Shown: one piece after another, positions 50,565 through 59,375 of the stretch | Layout of the letters: each line of letters opens with the position of its first letter | Numbering within the stretch: position 1 is the stretch's first letter | Assembly (NCBI GenBank): GCA_018828385.1 | Contig: JAHJVE010000023.1 | Location: forward strand, 186,001 to 250,000 | DNA length: 64,000 bases | From: Gammaproteobacteria bacterium | GTDB taxonomy: Bacteria; Pseudomonadota; Gammaproteobacteria; Burkholderiales; Rhodocyclaceae | Reading direction: 5' to 3' | Notes under the pieces: model-generated | Database searches by the model: none | Told to the model about the DNA's origin: nothing | Seen by the model: the letters and a program-made list of their open reading frames with translations, nothing else | Position numbers and translations under genes: made by a program

Positions 50565-52088
50565 ATGAACCCGAACGCGCTTTACCAATCGCCAAGCCTG
50601 CGCCGGATCGAAAGCCGGCATGCCCATGATGCCCTGATGCAGCGCGCCGGAGCGGCCGCCGCGGAATGGGCGGCCAGCCTCGCCGGCCAACGCAATGATC
50701 CCGTCCTCATCCTGGCCGGGCCGGGCAACAATGGCGGCGATGCTTTCGAGGTGGCGCGCCTGCTGCGCCAACGTTTCTTTGACGTGCGCCTGGTTTTCGT
50801 TGGCGATGCGGAGAAACTCCCGTCCGATGCGGCGGCGGCCCGGCAGGCTTTCATCGCCAGCGGCGGCACGACGAGCACGGCGATTCCCGACGACGTCCGC
50901 TGGTCGCTGATCGTCGACGGCCTGTTCGGCATCGGCCTGACCCGCGCCCCGGCCGGCAACTACGCCGAGTCGATCAGCACTGCCAACCGCCTGGCCGAAC
51001 GCGACAACTGCCCGCTGCTGGCGCTCGATTGCCCATCCGGGCTCAACGCCGACACCGGCGTCGCCTTTGCTCCGTGCATCGAGGCCTGCCACACCATCAC
51101 CTTCATCGCCGGCAAGCCCGGCCTGCTCACCGCCGACGGCCCCGATTGCTGCGGCGAGATTCGCGTCGCCGACCTCGCCCTGAACCCGGCCGACGAGGTC
51201 GTGCCGGATGGCCACATCGTCACCCGGGCCGCCTTCAGCTCCCACCTCAAGCCGCGCCGCAACAACACGCACAAGGGCAGCTTCGGCAGCGCCGGCATCC
51301 TTGGCGGCGACCAGACCATGGTTGGCGCCGCCTTGCTGGCCGGCCGTGCCGCGCTCAAGTTGGGGGCCGGTCGCGTCTATCTCGGGCTGCTCGATGCCGA
51401 CGCCCCGGCCGTCGACCCGATTCAGCCGGAACTCATGATGCGCCGGGCCGATACGCTGCTCGAAACCGACCTTCAGGCGCTCGCCTGCGGCCCCGGCCTG
51501 GGGCACTCGCCGGATGCCGTGCAACTGCTCGAACAGTCCCTGCAAGCCCCGGTTCAACTCCTTCTCGACGCCGATGCGCTGAACCTGCTGGCTGCAGACA
51601 GCCGCCTCGAAGGCTACCTGGTCAAGCGTGCTGCCCCGGCCATCCTGACCCCGCACCCGGCCGAAGCGGCCCGTCTGCTCGGCTGCTCGGTCGCCGACAT
51701 CCAGAATGACCGGATCAAGGCCGCCGGCGAGCTGGCCGGTCGCTACCGCTGCCACGTTGCCCTCAAAGGCTGCGGAACCGTAATTGCTATCCCCCAAGGG
51801 GACTTCCTTCGGGGCGCGGTCAACCGGAAAATTTGGCTAAATTCAACAGGCAATCCCGGCATGGCCACGGCCGGTATGGGCGACGTGCTGAGCGGCCTGA
51901 TCGTCGCCCTGCTCGCCCAGAACTGGCCGCCCGAACTGGCGCTGCTGGCCGGCGTGCATCTGCACGGTGCGGCGGCCGATCGCCTGGTCGCCCACGGCGT
52001 CGGGCCGGTCGGCCTGACCGCTGGCGAAGTCATCGACGCGGCACGCCATCTCTTCAACGAATGGGTCGCCGGCACCGGCAAGCTGTAA
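50565..52088 (+). CDS. nnr: Bifunctional NAD(P)H-hydrate epimerase/dehydratase
   Basis: A 507-residue repair enzyme for hydrated NAD(P)H. The N-terminal YjeF_N epimerase covers about 1-215 (ILAGPGNNGGDAFEVARLL); the C-terminal ADP-dependent dehydratase covers about 225-500 (GSFGSAGILGGDQTMVGAAL; TPHPAEAARLLG; NSTGNPGMATAGMGDVLSG). Just before the last motif the protein reads GAVNRKIWLN, encoded by a 36-bp element copy in sense (51814-51849); this segment probably replaces or lengthens a surface loop. Confidence 0.94.
   Translation: MNPNALYQSPSLRRIESRHAHDALMQRAGAAAAEWAASLAGQRNDPVLILAGPGNNGGDAFEVARLLRQRFFDVRLVFVGDAEKLPSDAAAARQAFIASGGTTSTAIPDDVRWSLIVDGLFGIGLTRAPAGNYAESISTANRLAERDNCPLLALDCPSGLNADTGVAFAPCIEACHTITFIAGKPGLLTADGPDCCGEIRVADLALNPADEVVPDGHIVTRAAFSSHLKPRRNNTHKGSFGSAGILGGDQTMVGAALLAGRAALKLGAGRVYLGLLDADAPAVDPIQPELMMRRADTLLETDLQALACGPGLGHSPDAVQLLEQSLQAPVQLLLDADALNLLAADSRLEGYLVKRAAPAILTPHPAEAARLLGCSVADIQNDRIKAAGELAGRYRCHVALKGCGTVIAIPQGDFLRGAVNRKIWLNSTGNPGMATAGMGDVLSGLIVALLAQNWPPELALLAGVHLHGAAADRLVAHGVGPVGLTAGEVIDAARHLFNEWVAGTGKL
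51814..51849 (+). repeat. Diverged 36-bp element inside nnr
   Basis: CGGTCAACCGGAAA (51817-51830) is exact, followed by ATTTGGCTAAATTCAAC. Translated in frame as AVNRKIWLN, close to the TVNRKFWPK read from the copy at 29285-29320. Confidence 0.7.
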
Positions 52089-52121
52089 AATCCCGCCCTC
52101 ACCCGTATTCAGAATCCCGCA

Positions 52122-52985
52122 ATGACCATCGCCTTCGACTACCCGCTCGCTGCCGAAATTTCCCGCAACGTCGCCGCCGCCCTCGCCGAGGATGTCGGCG
52201 CCGGCGACCTGACCGCCAGCCTGGTTCCCGGCGAACGCCAGGTCAAAGCCACGGTGATCTGCCGCGAACCCGGCGTGCTCTGCGGCCGCGGCTGGTTTGA
52301 CGAATGCGTAGCCCGCCTTGATCCAAGCGCCCGCGTCACCTGGCATGCCGCCGATGGCGAGCGCATCGCGGCCAATCAACTGCTCTGCGAAATCGACGGC
52401 AACGGCCGCGCCCTGCTCACCGCCGAGCGCAGCGCCCTGAATTTCCTGCAGTTGTTTTCCGCGGTGGCCAGCAAGGCGCGCATTTACGCCGATGCCATCG
52501 CCGGCACCAAGGCGCAGGTCGTCGATACCCGCAAGACCCTGCCCGGCCTGCGCATTGCGCAAAAATACGCGGTTCGCGCCGGCGGCGGCGGCAATCATCG
52601 CCTCGCCCTGTGGGACGCCATCCTGATCAAGGAAAACCACATCCACGCCGCCGGTGGCATTGCCCAGGCCATGGATGCCGCCCGCAAAGTGGCGGCCAGC
52701 GCGGCTGATCGCTGCAAATTCATCCAGGTCGAAGTCGAGAACCTCGACGAACTGAACCAGGCCCTGAACGCAGGCGCAACGATGATCCTGCTCGACAATT
52801 TCGATAACGACCTGCTCCGCCAGGCTGTCGCCATCAACGCCGGCCGCGCCGTTCTCGAGGCATCGGGTAATGTCACCCTGGACACCATCCGCGCCATTGC
52901 CGAAACGGGTGTCGACCGGATTTCAGTCGGCGCACTGACTAAGGACGTCAAGGCGCTCGACCTCTCAATGCGCTTCGTCGGCTAG
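52122..52985 (+). CDS. nadC: Nicotinate-nucleotide pyrophosphorylase (quinolinate phosphoribosyltransferase)
   Basis: A 287-residue NAD biosynthesis enzyme converting quinolinate to nicotinate mononucleotide. Motifs: LAEDVGAGDLTASLVP, ERSALNFLQLFSAVAS, VDTRKTLPGLRIAQKYAV, GGGGNHRLALWDAILIKENH and VEVENLDEL. Length is normal. It starts 33 bp after nnr, so NAD repair and NAD synthesis genes are neighbours. Confidence 0.97.
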   Translation: MTIAFDYPLAAEISRNVAAALAEDVGAGDLTASLVPGERQVKATVICREPGVLCGRGWFDECVARLDPSARVTWHAADGERIAANQLLCEIDGNGRALLTAERSALNFLQLFSAVASKARIYADAIAGTKAQVVDTRKTLPGLRIAQKYAVRAGGGGNHRLALWDAILIKENHIHAAGGIAQAMDAARKVAASAADRCKFIQVEVENLDELNQALNAGATMILLDNFDNDLLRQAVAINAGRAVLEASGNVTLDTIRAIAETGVDRISVGALTKDVKALDLSMRFVG

Positions 52986-53053
52986 AATTCTGAACAGATT
53001 GTCGTCATAATCCGACGTCCTACGATCCAGAAAAATATTCAGGGGAATTCCAG

Positions 53054-53191
53054 ATGCTGTTTGCGCTGTTCTACGTCGTCGCCATTTTCATCCTGATACT
53101 GCACTTCACGGGCTTCCTCGCCCGGCGCAACATGGAATGGCTGGTGCTGGTGCTGGCCGTGGCCGTCTTCCCGGCCGTCATCTACCTCTAG
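53054..53191 (+). CDS. 45-residue two-helix membrane protein
   Basis: A small gene with ATG at 53054 and an AGGGGA site at 53041-53046. The product is almost entirely hydrophobic: helix 1 about 3-19, a short polar turn ARRNMEW (23-29), and helix 2 about 29-45. Its TAG stop shares the tetramer CTAG (53188-53191) with the TAG stop of the convergent methyltransferase gene. The good ribosome site, clean length and hydrophobic pattern favour a real gene; family and function are unknown. Confidence 0.6.
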   Translation: MLFALFYVVAIFILILHFTGFLARRNMEWLVLVLAVAVFPAVIYL

Positions 53192-53808
53192 GGTTTGCGC
53201 GCCACAAGGTCGATCAGCGCCGAGCGACCGATATGCGCCGTTCCTTCTTCAATCGTGTCCTCGTGCTCATGCAGCGAGACGATTTCCCAGTCGGCAAATA
53301 ACTCACGCAACATCTCTGCGGTGTAGAGATTTTCCACCGCTGACGGCCCGCCCGTCCGGTACTCCAGCTGTTTCGGCGTATAGCCCTGAAGGAACAGCAA
53401 ACCACCCGACTTCACCGCCTGCTTCATGCCGGCCAACTGGCGCGGCCGTTCGGGCGGCGTGGCGAACTGGATGAAGATGCCGACCACGGCATCAAACTCT
53501 TCCCGTGGCCACTCCCAGTTCAAAATATCGGCCTGCACGAGGTCGACCGTCACATTCCGGCCACGGGCCAGCTTGGCCGCCTTCTCGAGCGCCACCGGCG
53601 AAATCTCGGTCGCCGTTACCTGACAACCCTGTTCGGCCAGCCAGACGGCATTGCGCCCCTCGCCATCGGCGACGGAAAGCACGCGCATGCCGTCACCGAA
53701 GCGCTCGGCCTGCGAGGCGAGAAACTTGTTTGGCGCCGTGCCGAACAGGTATTCCTCGCCTGCATCCCGATAGCGGGCCGACCAGAATGCCTCGTGGTCG
53801 AAACTCAT
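53188..53808 (-). CDS. Class I SAM-dependent methyltransferase
   Basis: A 206-residue methyltransferase. The start MSFDHEAFWSARYRDAGEEY is followed by SAM-binding motif I VLSVADGEGRNAVWLAEQG, acidic motif ATEISPVALEKAAKLA, and motif IV DAVVGIFIQF. It is similar in outline to small TehB-like and thiol methyltransferases; the substrate cannot be told. It overlaps thrC by ATGA. Confidence 0.85.
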   Translation of the reverse strand: MSFDHEAFWSARYRDAGEEYLFGTAPNKFLASQAERFGDGMRVLSVADGEGRNAVWLAEQGCQVTATEISPVALEKAAKLARGRNVTVDLVQADILNWEWPREEFDAVVGIFIQFATPPERPRQLAGMKQAVKSGGLLFLQGYTPKQLEYRTGGPSAVENLYTAEMLRELFADWEIVSLHEHEDTIEEGTAHIGRSALIDLVARKP

Positions 53809-55232
53809 ACGTGATCGACGACGAACTGCTTGACGGCAGCCACATCCGGCGCCATGACCACGACACGTTGCGGCAGGTTCTCGATGCCAGCCAGATCGGC
53901 CGGGCGAACCGGCTCGGTGCCCAGCGCTTCGCGGATGGTTTCCTCGAACTTGGCCGGCTGGGCGGTTTCAAGGACGATCATCGGGACATTCGGCAAACGA
54001 TGTTCGAGCGCGACCTTCAGGCCATCCGCCGTGTGCGTGTCGAGCATGACGTTGTAGCGGCCCTGGGCAAAACGGATGGTGTTGATGCGGTCGATGTGGG
54101 TGCTCTTGCCGGAAACGAATTTGAATTTTGGCAAGTTTTTCCAGTTGACCGTGGAAGACAGGTCGAAGGCCTCGCCCTTGTCGACTTTTGCCCACAATTC
54201 CTTGACGACAGCCGGGTCGCGGCCGACCAGATCGAAAACGAAGCGTTCGAAGTTGGAGGCCTTGGAAATATCCATCGACGGGCTGGAGGTGATGCTGGTT
54301 TGGGCGGCGGTGCGCGGGCGATAGACGCCAGTGCGGAAGAACTCGTCGAGCACGTCGTTTTCGTTGGTGGCGAGCACCAGGCGGGCAATCGGCAGGCCCA
54401 TCTGGTGGGCAATGTGGCCGGCGCAGATGTTGCCGAAGTTGCCCGATGGCACGGCGAAGGCGACCTGCTCGTCGTTGCTCTTGGTGGCCAGGAAGTAGCC
54501 CTGGAAGTAATAGACGATTTGCGCCGCAACGCGCGCCCAGTTGATCGAATTGACGGCGCCGATCTTGTACTTGGCCTTGAATTCGGCGTCGTTGGAGACG
54601 GCCTTGACGATATCCTGGGCGTCGTCGAACAGGCCGGTGACGGCGATGTTGAAGATGTTGGCATCCTGCAGGGAATACATCTGGGCGCGCTGGAAGGCGC
54701 TCATCTTGCCATCCGGCGAGAGCATGAAGACCTTGACGTTGTGCTTGCCGCGCATGGCGTATTCGGCGGCCGAACCGGTGTCGCCAGAGGTGGCGCCGAG
54801 GATGTTGATCGACTCGTTGCGCTTGTCGAGCACGTACTCGAACAGGTTGCCGAGCAACTGCATGGCCATGTCCTTGAAGGCCAGCGTCGGGCCGTTGGAC
54901 AGTTCCTGCGTGTAGAGGCCGTCCTCAAGCTTGGTCAGCGGGGTGATCTGCGCCGCATCGCCGCCGTTGCGCGTGTGGCAATAAACCTCGGCGGTATAGG
55001 TCTTGGCGACCAGCGCCTTGAGGTCGGCCGCCGGGATATCGGTGATGAACTTGGCGAGGATTTCGTAGGCCAGGTCGGCGTACGACAGCTGGCGCCAGGC
55101 ATCGAGTTCCTGACGCCCGATCTGCGGGTAGCTTTCCGGCAGGTAAAGGCCGCCATCGGGCGCCAGGCCACCGAGCAGAATGTCGCAGAAGGACTGGGGC
55201 GCGGCGTGACCGCGGGTCGAAATGTAGCGCAT
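53805..55232 (-). CDS. thrC: Threonine synthase
   Basis: A 475-residue PLP enzyme making threonine from phosphohomoserine. The ATG at 55232 (MRYISTRGHAAPQSFCDILL) is chosen over an upstream extension. The PLP Lys lies in NGPTLAFKDMAMQLLG; the phosphate-binding loop is GATSGDTGSAAEYA. The segment SSTVNWKNLPKFKF is encoded by a diverged 36-bp element copy (54119-54154). hom, its usual neighbour, lies three genes away. Confidence 0.96.
   Translation of the reverse strand: MRYISTRGHAAPQSFCDILLGGLAPDGGLYLPESYPQIGRQELDAWRQLSYADLAYEILAKFITDIPAADLKALVAKTYTAEVYCHTRNGGDAAQITPLTKLEDGLYTQELSNGPTLAFKDMAMQLLGNLFEYVLDKRNESINILGATSGDTGSAAEYAMRGKHNVKVFMLSPDGKMSAFQRAQMYSLQDANIFNIAVTGLFDDAQDIVKAVSNDAEFKAKYKIGAVNSINWARVAAQIVYYFQGYFLATKSNDEQVAFAVPSGNFGNICAGHIAHQMGLPIARLVLATNENDVLDEFFRTGVYRPRTAAQTSITSSPSMDISKASNFERFVFDLVGRDPAVVKELWAKVDKGEAFDLSSTVNWKNLPKFKFVSGKSTHIDRINTIRFAQGRYNVMLDTHTADGLKVALEHRLPNVPMIVLETAQPAKFEETIREALGTEPVRPADLAGIENLPQRVVVMAPDVAAVKQFVVDHV
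54119..54154 (-). repeat. Diverged 36-bp element inside thrC
   Basis: On the minus strand (sense to thrC) it reads CCACGGTCAACTGGAAA then AACTTGCCAAAATTCAAAT, matching copy 2 at 29 of 36 bases without gaps. The frame is the same as in the phosphoesterase: TVNWKNLPKFK compared with [11 protein letters not shown]. Confidence 0.7.
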
Positions 55233-55264
55233 GGCGAAAACCCGAAAGGCGAAAAACCGGGATT

Positions 55265-56389
55265 TTACCGCGTCGACCGTGAGACGCGCACGGCTTGCAG
55301 CATGGCAACGACAAAGAGGGCCATGCCACATGCCGCCAGGGTCGCCCCGAGCCCCTCCAGTCCGGCCAGCAAGGCCAGTGCCGACGAGACGAACAGGCCG
55401 GCCCGTAACGCCCCAGACGCCGCGAGCTTTTGCCGCATAAGAAGGCGCTCCGGCGTCTGCGGGCCGGGCCAGCGCCAGACCGGCAGCAACTGGCTCAGTG
55501 CGCCGCTCACCAAAGGCAGCAGGAAACCGCTCGCCCAGGCCAGCAAGGACGGCCGCGTCGAAATGATCCCGGCACCATGGAGCAAACCGGCCGCCAGGGT
55601 CAGTAGCAACCCGATGACCGCGGCCAGCAGCGATGCACTGACGCCATCGCTAAGCAGTCGCCGGATGCCGAAACGTCGGCCCCATTGCCCGAACAGGCCG
55701 AGGGCGGCGACCAGCATGAGCGCCGTGCCGGGAGCTGCGAATGGCCAGGAAATGGCGGCGCCGGTTGCCACCATCAGCGCCCCGGAAGCGGCCAGCCACA
55801 AACGTCGACGCAGCCAGCCGCCGGCTTCCGGATCGGCCATGCCAAGCGCTGTCGGCAGAAGAACGGGCAAAGTGCCCAGCGCGGCCAGTCCAACCAGGCC
55901 AAGCGTGTTGAGATGCAGGTGAAAAACCCGCAGGGCATGCCAATAGGTCGGCCACAGCGGAATCAGCACAATCGCCGAGAGGGCCAGCATCAGGCAACCG
56001 AGGGCGGCGCCGTACCAGCGCCAACCGGGGTGCGGCGAACCCAGCGAGGCGCGGGCACGCAAGGCGATCCAGTTGAGCAAAATGGCGGCAAAAACGAGGT
56101 CGACCGTAGCAGCCAGGTAAACCGCGCCATAAGGCAGCCAGCCCTGCATCGCAGCAACAGCGACCAGGCCGTTCGCCTGGGCGGCAGAAGGCAGTTTGGC
56201 CAGGCGTTTGTCCGGCTCGCCGGTGCGCGTCAGGACCGGGACAAAATGCATCATCGCCGCAAAGATCAGCGGCACGATGCCGACGGCAAACGCCAGATGC
56301 GCCACCGCCAACGGCGAACCCGACCCGCTCAGCGCCAGGATGGCGCTGCACACCAGTGAAAGCAGGGTCAGGCTCGCGGTTTGTATCAC
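55265..56389 (-). CDS. Polytopic membrane protein, NnrS-like
   Basis: A 374-residue protein with about 10-12 membrane helices and almost no soluble domains. The start is GTG at 56389, directly abutting the TGA of the DUF2249 gene. His residues cluster in AAMMHFVPVLTRTG and HALRVFHLHLNTLGLVG, a pattern seen in NnrS and other heme-copper-oxidase-like proteins linked to nitric oxide metabolism. Pairing with a DUF2249 gene fits this. The assignment is by pattern and is not certain. Confidence 0.55.
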   Translation of the reverse strand: MIQTASLTLLSLVCSAILALSGSGSPLAVAHLAFAVGIVPLIFAAMMHFVPVLTRTGEPDKRLAKLPSAAQANGLVAVAAMQGWLPYGAVYLAATVDLVFAAILLNWIALRARASLGSPHPGWRWYGAALGCLMLALSAIVLIPLWPTYWHALRVFHLHLNTLGLVGLAALGTLPVLLPTALGMADPEAGGWLRRRLWLAASGALMVATGAAISWPFAAPGTALMLVAALGLFGQWGRRFGIRRLLSDGVSASLLAAVIGLLLTLAAGLLHGAGIISTRPSLLAWASGFLLPLVSGALSQLLPVWRWPGPQTPERLLMRQKLAASGALRAGLFVSSALALLAGLEGLGATLAACGMALFVVAMLQAVRVSRSTR

Positions 56390-56665
56390 TCAGCCAACAA
56401 CGGAAAAATCGATGACGATGGCGCCCGGCTCGCGCTGCACGTATTCGATTGAAAGGTGGGCGCCATAACGGGCCTGCAACTGGGCCAGCAACGGCAGGGG
56501 ATCATGATGGTTGCAGAAACGCATGGTTTCGCCGACTTGCAGCGCATCAAGGGCGCCGAAAATGGCGGCATGACGGAAACGCTTGGCGATACCGCGGGCA
56601 TCAAACGGGTACAGGGCTTCGGCAGTCGGACGGTCGCAGGAATGGACGGGGTGAATGGTTTGCAT
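56390..56665 (-). CDS. DUF2249-domain protein
   Basis: A 91-residue single-domain protein. The ATG at 56665 (MQTIHPVHSCDRPTAEALYP) is chosen over the longer upstream frame. Family features are DARGIAKRFRHAAIFGALDA, GETMRFCNHHDPLPLLAQL and a C-terminal GAIVIDFSVVG. DUF2249 proteins often occur in denitrification and nitric-oxide-response clusters. It directly abuts the NnrS-like gene. Confidence 0.8.
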   Translation of the reverse strand: MQTIHPVHSCDRPTAEALYPFDARGIAKRFRHAAIFGALDALQVGETMRFCNHHDPLPLLAQLQARYGAHLSIEYVQREPGAIVIDFSVVG

Positions 56666-56784
56666 GTGAGCTCCAGAAAAGGCATGCCGGGATGGCATCA
56701 GGCAGCGATTCTGCCCGTCGGCCGGCGCCATTTCCTTGATCCTGATCGGAATAACCCTTTCGTGATCAGGCCCTCCAGCCGCCA

Positions 56785-57858
56785 TCACTGGCCGGTCCTC
56801 GATTGTCTAGCCTGCTCCAGCGCTTTCCGGATCTGCACCCGATCCTTGGCGCGCAAGCCCTCGACCATGGCACGCGAGGCATCGCGCCGCTGCTCGGCAT
56901 AGCGTGTCACCCGCTCGGCAGCCAGGGCCGATGGCAAGTTGGCATCGCGCGGCAAGGCCGCAAGCTCTTCGAAACTGTGCTCGTAGCGATCAGCCACGAC
57001 CGATTCGATGACATCCGCCAGTTCTTCAAACGACGCCCCTTTCCTTTCCCCCTGACGCAGGATGCTCTCCCAGGCGCGGGAGATCGCTGCATCCTCCTGC
57101 AAAAACTCGCCGATCTCCTGCTGAACCTGTTTTTCATCGCTCCAGCGGTAAGCCAGCTGCGGAACGTTGGCCGCCATGACACCGACGAGCGCAACGAATA
57201 CGAGACCCGCCGTCAATTTCGCCCGCCGTTGCATGACCATGTCCCCGGCCTCCGGCTTGATCAGAATCCCCATCAGCAGGCCGCCGATCAAACCGCCGAT
57301 ATGTGCAGCGTTATCGATCCCCGGAACCATCAGTCCAAAAACGATGCTGACCACGGAAAAACCGACGGCCGCCCAGAACAACCAGCGAAATTCGCCGCGC
57401 TGGATGCGCGAACGCTCCAGCCAGAGATAGCTCAGCAGCGCTCCGTAGAGACCGAAGATGGCCCCCGATGCGCCGCCGGAAACGGCATGCCCCTGATGAA
57501 ACACCAGCGACAGCAGATTGCCGGTCAGGCCGGCCACAAAATAGATCGCCGCAAACCGGAAATGCCCGTACATCCGCTCGACCCATTGCCCGCCGTCCCA
57601 CAAAGCCCACATGTTCAAGGCAAGGTGCAACAGGCCAAAGTGCAGGAACATGGCGCTCCCCAAACGCCACCACTCGCCATCCTGGGTCGCCGGTCCGAAA
57701 TTGGCGCCCCACGCCAACTGGACGCCGTTCTGCGAATGCCACAGCCCTGCCCCGCTCAACAGCATGGCGCCAAAGACCAGCACGTTGGCCGCCATCAACA
57801 GCGGCGTCAGCCGCAACTGCGGCACACGTAGACGAAGCTGATCGTGGAGAGAGAACAT
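56785..57858 (-). CDS. Rhomboid-family intramembrane serine protease
   Basis: A 357-residue membrane protease. Six helices (about 18-210) carry the catalytic dyad S131 in SGGASGAIFG and H186 in NAAHIGGLIGG, plus the HxxxN-type motif HLALNMWALWD. After a helix at about 215-232 comes a cytoplasmic or periplasmic C-terminal helical domain (235-357) of unknown role, rich in charged residues. Substrate unknown. Confidence 0.92.
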   Translation of the reverse strand: MFSLHDQLRLRVPQLRLTPLLMAANVLVFGAMLLSGAGLWHSQNGVQLAWGANFGPATQDGEWWRLGSAMFLHFGLLHLALNMWALWDGGQWVERMYGHFRFAAIYFVAGLTGNLLSLVFHQGHAVSGGASGAIFGLYGALLSYLWLERSRIQRGEFRWLFWAAVGFSVVSIVFGLMVPGIDNAAHIGGLIGGLLMGILIKPEAGDMVMQRRAKLTAGLVFVALVGVMAANVPQLAYRWSDEKQVQQEIGEFLQEDAAISRAWESILRQGERKGASFEELADVIESVVADRYEHSFEELAALPRDANLPSALAAERVTRYAEQRRDASRAMVEGLRAKDRVQIRKALEQARQSRTGQ

Positions 57859-57934
57859 CGATTATCGGGGCAGGTTTCAATGATCGGATTATGCGCGACA
57901 TTCCATGGGCCGCTGCAGGCGCAAGCCTTGGAAC

Positions 57935-57962
57935 AAAAACGGGAGCTCGAAGCTCCCGTTTT
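57935..57962. terminator. Bidirectional-looking terminator downstream of hom
   Basis: An 8-bp stem CGGGAGCT / AGCTCCCG with a 3-base loop (57940-57958). Five A precede it (T-run for the minus strand, downstream of hom), and four T follow. Confidence 0.78.
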
Positions 57963-57983
57963 ATTTCGACAATAGAATGGCGC

Positions 57984-59294
57984 TTACTGCAACTCTTCCA
58001 GACGAATGCGCTTGACCTTGCCTTTTTGGGCGGACAAGGCTTCGATCTTGGCAATCGCGGCGTCGGCAGCGCTTTCCTTGCAAACATGGGTCAGGATGAT
58101 GATGTCGGTCTCGCCTTCACCCTCTTCCGGTTCGCGCTGCAGCATGGCATCGATGGAGATGCCCTGATCGGCCAGGATGCGCGTCACGTCAGCCAGCACA
58201 CCCGGCTTGTCCTCGACACGCAGGCGCAGGTAATAACCGGTCTCGATCTCGCTCATCGGCAGGATCGGCAGGTTGGACATGGCATCCGGCTGGAAAGCCA
58301 GGTGCGGGACGCGGTGGGCGGCATCGGCGGTGGCCAGGCGGGTGACATCGACCAGGTCGGCAATGACGGCCGAAGCGGTCGGCTCGGCGCCGGCACCCTT
58401 GCCGTAGTACATCGTTGCACCCACGGCATCGCCCTTGACCAGTACGGCATTCATCGCACCTTCGACGTTGGCGATCAGGCGCTTGGCCGGGATCAGGGTC
58501 GGATGGACGCGCAACTCGATACCGTTGTCGCGCCGCTTGGCGATGCCGAGCAATTTGATGCGGTAGCCGAGTTGCTCGGCGTACTTGATGTCGGAGGCTT
58601 CAAGCTTGGTGATGCCTTCAACATAGGCCTTGTCGAACTGGACCGGAATGCCAAAAGCGATGGAGGCGATCAGCGTGGCCTTGTGCGCCGCATCGACACC
58701 TTCGATGTCGAAGGTCGGATCGGCTTCGGCGTAACCGAGACGCTGGGCTTCCTTGAGCACGTCGTCAAAGGACAGGCCCTTATCGCGCATTTCGGAGAGG
58801 ATGAAATTGGTCGTGCCATTGATGATGCCGGCCGCCCATTCGATGCGGTTGGCACTGAGACCTTCGCGCAGCGCCTTGATGACCGGGATACCGCCGGCAA
58901 CGGCCGCCTCGAAAGCAACCATGACGCCCTTGTCCTGGGCCGCGCTGAAGATTTCGGTGCCGTGCACAGCGAGCAGTGCCTTGTTGGCAGTGACAACATG
59001 CTTGCCATTGGCGATGGCCTGCATGACCACTTCCTTGGCCACGCCATAGCCGCCGATCAGTTCGACGACGATGTCGATTTCGGGATCGTTGACCAGCGAA
59101 AAAGCGTCGTCAGTCACCCGGGCTTCACCGCCGGTAACCCGCTTGGCCAACTCGACGTTCTTGTCGGCCACGGCAGTAATGCGAATCGGCCGGCCGGCGC
59201 GGCGGGCAATTTCATCCGCATTGCGCTTGAGAACAGTCCAGGTGCCACCGCCGACGGTGCCGATGCCGATAAGGCCAACATTGATAGGTTTCAT
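57984..59294 (-). CDS. hom: Homoserine dehydrogenase
   Basis: A 436-residue enzyme of the aspartate pathway. The NAD(P)-binding start is INVGLIGIGTVGGGTW. Catalytic-domain motifs include VTANKALLAVHG, AGIINGTTNFILSEM and EADPTFDIEGVDAAHKATLI. A C-terminal ACT domain (about 355-430, GYYLRLRVEDKPGVLADVTR) suggests feedback control by threonine. It lies 81 bp downstream of alaA; thrC is separated from it by the rhomboid, DUF2249 and NnrS-like genes. Confidence 0.97.
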   Translation of the reverse strand: MKPINVGLIGIGTVGGGTWTVLKRNADEIARRAGRPIRITAVADKNVELAKRVTGGEARVTDDAFSLVNDPEIDIVVELIGGYGVAKEVVMQAIANGKHVVTANKALLAVHGTEIFSAAQDKGVMVAFEAAVAGGIPVIKALREGLSANRIEWAAGIINGTTNFILSEMRDKGLSFDDVLKEAQRLGYAEADPTFDIEGVDAAHKATLIASIAFGIPVQFDKAYVEGITKLEASDIKYAEQLGYRIKLLGIAKRRDNGIELRVHPTLIPAKRLIANVEGAMNAVLVKGDAVGATMYYGKGAGAEPTASAVIADLVDVTRLATADAAHRVPHLAFQPDAMSNLPILPMSEIETGYYLRLRVEDKPGVLADVTRILADQGISIDAMLQREPEEGEGETDIIILTHVCKESAADAAIAKIEALSAQKGKVKRIRLEELQ

Positions 59295-59375
59295 TTTAGT
59301 GGTTGGTTATGAGTAGTTAGTTGTTAGCAATCAGAGGTTGGGGGTCGCTAGTGACTAGCAGCCAGCAACTCCCGA

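Noticed and set aside
49962-51797. Minus-strand open frame of 611 codons opposite the hybrid kinase and nnr
   Set aside because: It spans two well-supported plus-strand genes and has no recognisable domains.
53505-55922. Plus-strand open frame of 805 codons opposite thrC and its neighbours
   Set aside because: Crosses three minus-strand genes with clear families; no ribosome site or domain of its own.
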